Below, piece by piece: positions 6,502-8,443 of a DNA stretch of 8,443 bases. The DNA is taken from positions 1-8,443 of the forward strand of contig CAYWTW010000034.1 in NCBI GenBank assembly GCA_964461325.1. The letters run 5' to 3'. Position 1 is the first letter of the stretch, and each line of letters starts with the position of its first letter. The DNA is from CAYUVV01 sp964461325. Lineage in GTDB: Bacteria; Patescibacteriota; Minisyncoccia; Phycocordibacterales; JACOZG01. The notes beneath the pieces were generated by a model that was not told the DNA's origin, did no database searches, and saw only the letters and a program-made list of their open reading frames with translations. A program made the translations under genes and the position numbers.

Positions 6502-6530
6502 ACATTGATGCTTTTATTTTGCCAAGTCAA
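6502..6530 (-). promoter_or_regulatory. Promoter of the cysteine desulfurase gene
   Basis: Minus strand: -35 TTGACT (6525-6530), 17 nt, then a weak -10 CAATGT (6502-6507). The -10 ends 7 nt before the ATG at 6494, so the mRNA would be leaderless. The -35 is good and the -10 poor. Confidence 0.35.
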
Positions 6531-6547
6531 CTTTTTTAGAGTAGAGT
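6519..6547 (+). promoter_or_regulatory. Promoter of infB
   Basis: Plus strand: -35 TTGCCA (6519-6524), a 17-nt spacer and -10 TAGAGT (6542-6547). The -10 ends 7 nt before the ATG at 6555, so transcription would start at or within a base of the start codon. It shares 6519-6530 with the divergent desulfurase promoter. Confidence 0.45.
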
Positions 6548-6554
6548 GAGGCCA

Positions 6555-8045
6555 ATGGTTAAAGAACGTCCACCAGTTATCGTCGTCGTCGGTCATATCG
6601 ATCATGGCAAGTCCACCTTGCTCGACCACCTCCGGCAAACCCACCTCGTGGATAGCGAGGTAGGCGGCATCACGCAGCACATCGGCGCCTACGAAGTAAA
6701 GCACCGACTCAAAGACGGCCGGGAAAAAATTTTAACCTTTATCGATACTCCCGGGCACGCCGCCTTCAACGAAATGCGCCGCCGCGGCGCCAACTTAGCC
6801 GACCTGGCGGTCCTGATCATCTCGGCGGAAGAGGGCGTCAAACCGCAAACCGTGGAAGCGCTAGCGGCCATCGAGCAAGCCAAACTTCCCTTCGTCGTCG
6901 CCATCAACAAGATCGACCGGCCAGAAGCTAATCCCGACCGCGTTAAACAAGAATTAGCCGAACGGCAGATTTTTCTTGAGGGCTACGGCGGCACTGTACC
7001 GGTGGCCGAAATCTCCGCCAAAATCGGGACAGGGGTCTCTGACTTGCTAGAACTTTTGGTACTTTCGGCCGAGCTCGCAGAACTGAAAGGCGACACGGAA
7101 GCCGCCGCCGCCGGCTTTGTCCTCGAGTCGCGGCGTGATCGTCAGAGCGGCGTGATCGCCAACTTGATTATCAAAAACGGGACCCTGCGCCTCGGCGACT
7201 ACGTAGTGGCCGGGCAAGCCAACGGGAAACTGCGTAGCTTACGCGATAGCACCGGCGCGACGGTTAAATCTCTTACTTTTTCCGCGCCGGCCGAAACTTT
7301 AGGTTGGAGCGATTTGCCGTTGGTCGGCACTCCGTTTACCGCTCATCACGATAAAAAGGGCATGGAGCGGACCCTAACTAATAATCAAAACGCCGCCGAA
7401 CCAAAGGCCGCGGCCGAAACGGCCACCGATGATAACACCATCGCGCTTGTGCCGATCATCGTCAAAGGCGATACGGCCGGAACTAGCGAAGCCGCGGCGG
7501 AGGAAACGTCTAAAGCCAGCACCGAGCGAGTGCGTTTTCGAGTCGTCGGTCGAGGCGTCGGCCCGATTAACGAAAGCGACGTCAAAGCCATGAGCGCCAC
7601 GCCGGGCGGACTGATCCTCGGCTTTGGCGTCACAGTCGAAAAAAACGCCCTCGAACTAGCCAGCAAATTTAAAGTAGCAATCCAGAATTTTAAATTAATT
7701 TACGAATTATCGGAATGGTTGGGAAAAGAAGCGGTGCACCGCCGGCCAAAAGTCAAAAAACTAACCCCGCGCGGACGAGTCAAACTCTTACGGATTTTCA
7801 ACCAAGAAAAAGGACGACAAGTCGTGGGCGGCGTGGTGGTAGAGGGAGCAATCAGCGAGGGTGAAGCCTTCAACATCATTCGCCGAGAGAGCGAAATCGG
7901 CACGGGCAAGATAACCGGCCTGGAGCAACAAAAATTAAAGGCCAAAACCGTGGAACAAGACAAACAATTTGGCGCCTTGGTAGAAACCAAAATCACCCTC
8001 GCGCCGAACGACCAATTGCAAACTTTCGTAATCGTCGAAGAATAA
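6555..8045 (+). CDS. infB: Translation initiation factor IF-2, short form without N-terminal domain
   Basis: This GTPase delivers and positions initiator fMet-tRNA on the 30S subunit and promotes subunit joining. From ATG 6555 it has 496 residues. G domain: G1 GHIDHGKST (13-21), G2 region GGITQHIGA (37-45), G3 DTPGH (64-68), G4 NKID (118-121), G5 SAK (154-156). Domain II follows (GFVLESRRDRQSG from 187), then an Ala-rich insert (about 277-295), domain III (IIVKGDTAGTSEA to about 390) and tRNA-binding C2 domain IV (about 395-496). The N-terminal IF2N region present in longer bacterial forms is absent, as only about nine residues precede the G domain. In C2, the cysteines conserved in Geobacillus IF-2 appear replaced (VVGGVVVEG, QFGALVE). 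A GTG at 6546 would add three residues; the ATG is preferred because of the promoter geometry. GAGG at 6548-6551 lies only 3 nt from the ATG, too close for a normal SD. rbfA follows by 8 nt. Confidence 0.94.
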   Translation: MVKERPPVIVVVGHIDHGKSTLLDHLRQTHLVDSEVGGITQHIGAYEVKHRLKDGREKILTFIDTPGHAAFNEMRRRGANLADLAVLIISAEEGVKPQTVEALAAIEQAKLPFVVAINKIDRPEANPDRVKQELAERQIFLEGYGGTVPVAEISAKIGTGVSDLLELLVLSAELAELKGDTEAAAAGFVLESRRDRQSGVIANLIIKNGTLRLGDYVVAGQANGKLRSLRDSTGATVKSLTFSAPAETLGWSDLPLVGTPFTAHHDKKGMERTLTNNQNAAEPKAAAETATDDNTIALVPIIVKGDTAGTSEAAAEETSKASTERVRFRVVGRGVGPINESDVKAMSATPGGLILGFGVTVEKNALELASKFKVAIQNFKLIYELSEWLGKEAVHRRPKVKKLTPRGRVKLLRIFNQEKGRQVVGGVVVEGAISEGEAFNIIRRESEIGTGKITGLEQQKLKAKTVEQDKQFGALVETKITLAPNDQLQTFVIVEE

Positions 8046-8053
8046 ACGCTTCA

Positions 8054-8413
8054 ATGAGCCATCATCATGATCGAACGGTCGCTTATCTGCGGCAATTAAC
8101 GGCTGAACTGCTCGAACATCAGGCCGAGCGCGGCGTGCTCGTCACTCTCACCAACTTTCGTCTCGACCGACGCGGCCCGCGGACCACAGCACAAGCCGAC
8201 GTGACGGTCTGGCCGGAAGCGGCGGAAGCCGCGACCCTTCGCCGTTTGCGCCGTCTCTATCAACCCTGGCGAGAACTCGTCAGCGAGCGGACCAGAAAAC
8301 GTCTGGCGCCGCGCATTAATTTTTCGATCGACGAGGAAGCCAAAAGACTCAATCGGGTAGACAAAGCCCTGGGAGATCTTAAAATAAAAGAGAAGAAAAA
8401 TTCGGCGCGGTAG
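8054..8413 (+). CDS. rbfA: Ribosome-binding factor A, divergent
   Basis: RbfA assists late 30S maturation by binding near the 5' end helix of 16S rRNA. The 119-residue protein has the size and layout of the family. An N-terminal helix (about 8-24) precedes the strand VLVTLTNFRLDRRGPRTTAQ (28-47), followed by a second strand and a helix rich in Arg. The typical end, RKRLAPRINFSIDEEAKRLN (81-100) then RVDKAL, matches the usual KRLRLRxxPELxFxxD...RIDxLL pattern. The usual Ala-x-Gly kink of its KH-like fold is not apparent (YQPW stands there). The N-terminus carries HHH at residues 3-5. It follows infB by 8 nt with no SD, so it is probably co-transcribed and translationally coupled; infB-rbfA order is common in bacteria. 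Its last codons and stop overlap the tRNA-Cys gene. The call rests on motif pattern plus position. Confidence 0.87.
   Translation: MSHHHDRTVAYLRQLTAELLEHQAERGVLVTLTNFRLDRRGPRTTAQADVTVWPEAAEAATLRRLRRLYQPWRELVSERTRKRLAPRINFSIDEEAKRLNRVDKALGDLKIKEKKNSAR
8358..8385 (+). promoter_or_regulatory. Promoter of tRNA-Cys within rbfA
   Basis: -35 TAGACA (8358-8363, five of six consensus bases), a 16-nt spacer and -10 TAAAAT (8380-8385). The predicted start, near 8392, is about 12 nt before the tRNA 5' end. It lies inside the rbfA coding sequence, in codons rich in Lys/AAA, so part of the A-richness reflects coding. Confidence 0.4.
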
Positions 8414-8443
8414 CCAAGTGGTAAGGCAAGGGTCTGCAAAACC
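8404..8443 (+). tRNA. trnC: tRNA-Cys (anticodon GCA), 3' end beyond the right edge
   Basis: The 5' part of a tRNA folds as expected. The 5' acceptor strand is GGCGCGG (8404-8410), followed by T8-A9. The D-stem GCC/GGC (8413-8415, 8425-8427) encloses a loop with GG. The anticodon stem begins AGGGT (8429-8433), and loop CTGCAAA (8434-8440) places GCA at 8436-8438. The first three 3' stem bases ACC pair correctly before the window ends. The GGCGCG start is shared with E. coli tRNA-Cys. The T-arm, discriminator base and CCA lie outside the window. The gene overlaps the last 10 nt of rbfA, whose TAG stop is formed by tRNA positions 8-10. Confidence 0.9.

Noticed and set aside
6546..6551. GTGAGG as start codon or SD of infB
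   Set aside because: As an SD it is only 3 nt from the ATG. As a GTG start it has no SD of its own and would place the start before the predicted transcription start.
6495..6704. 70-residue N-terminal extension of the cysteine desulfurase
   Set aside because: It is antisense to the conserved infB G domain, spans the divergent promoter region and has no resemblance to the family, whose normal N-terminus begins right at ATG 6494.
7385..7996. Minus-strand open frames opposite infB
   Set aside because: They lie fully within conserved IF-2 domains III and IV and are shadows of high-GC coding sequence.
1..8443. CRISPR array, insertion sequence, att site, CIRCE operator
   Set aside because: I found no regularly spaced repeats, transposase or integrase motifs, flanking inverted or direct repeats, or TTAGCACTC-type operator. 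The genes are mostly housekeeping and tightly packed.

Overview
The window looks like a compact, gene-dense bacterial chromosome segment with mid-range to moderately high GC. It holds no mobile elements, CRISPR arrays or rRNA. Several traits point to a reduced-genome lineage such as Patescibacteria/CPR. IF-2 starts directly at its G domain with no N-terminal extension. RbfA is divergent. Genes are packed with gaps of 3 to 80 nt, and a tRNA overlaps the preceding stop codon. Most conserved genes lack a Shine-Dalgarno site. This placement is inference from gene character, not from a database match.

Layout from left to right. Minus strand: an unrecognised TTG-start gene runs off the left edge (1-529), with a perfect AGGAGG site and its own promoter. 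A stress-type gene series follows, read from right to left: Mn-type superoxide dismutase (4315-4911), a membrane-anchored trypsin/HtrA-like protein that has lost its catalytic residues (3317-4279), and a ClpB-type AAA+ disaggregase (608-3313). They are separated by only about 35 and 3 nt and probably form one operon. Upstream of sodA lies a small orphan gene (5015-5248) with its own promoter, structured 5' UTR, AGGAGG site and Rho-independent terminator. Above that is a cysteine desulfurase (5331-6494). Plus strand: infB (6555-8045), rbfA (8054-8413) and the 5' part of a tRNA-Cys(GCA) gene that leaves the window at its right edge. The desulfurase and infB diverge from a 60-bp region in which their predicted promoters overlap.

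Functionally, the right side is a translation block: initiation factor, 30S maturation factor and tRNA. It is joined divergently to sulfur mobilisation, which would serve tRNA thiolation and/or Fe-S assembly. The left side is a stress block of superoxide removal and protein disaggregation plus a pseudoprotease of unknown role.

The points most worth following are these. (1) The ClpB-type protein has a full-length M-domain but also an IGF tripeptide inside a ClpC-like insertion at the ClpP-docking position. (2) Its operon partner is a catalytically dead HtrA-like protein. (3) Conserved genes show -10 boxes so close to their starts that leaderless mRNAs are likely, while the two unknown genes carry perfect AGGAGG sites. 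No gene-free stretch exceeds about 100 bases.
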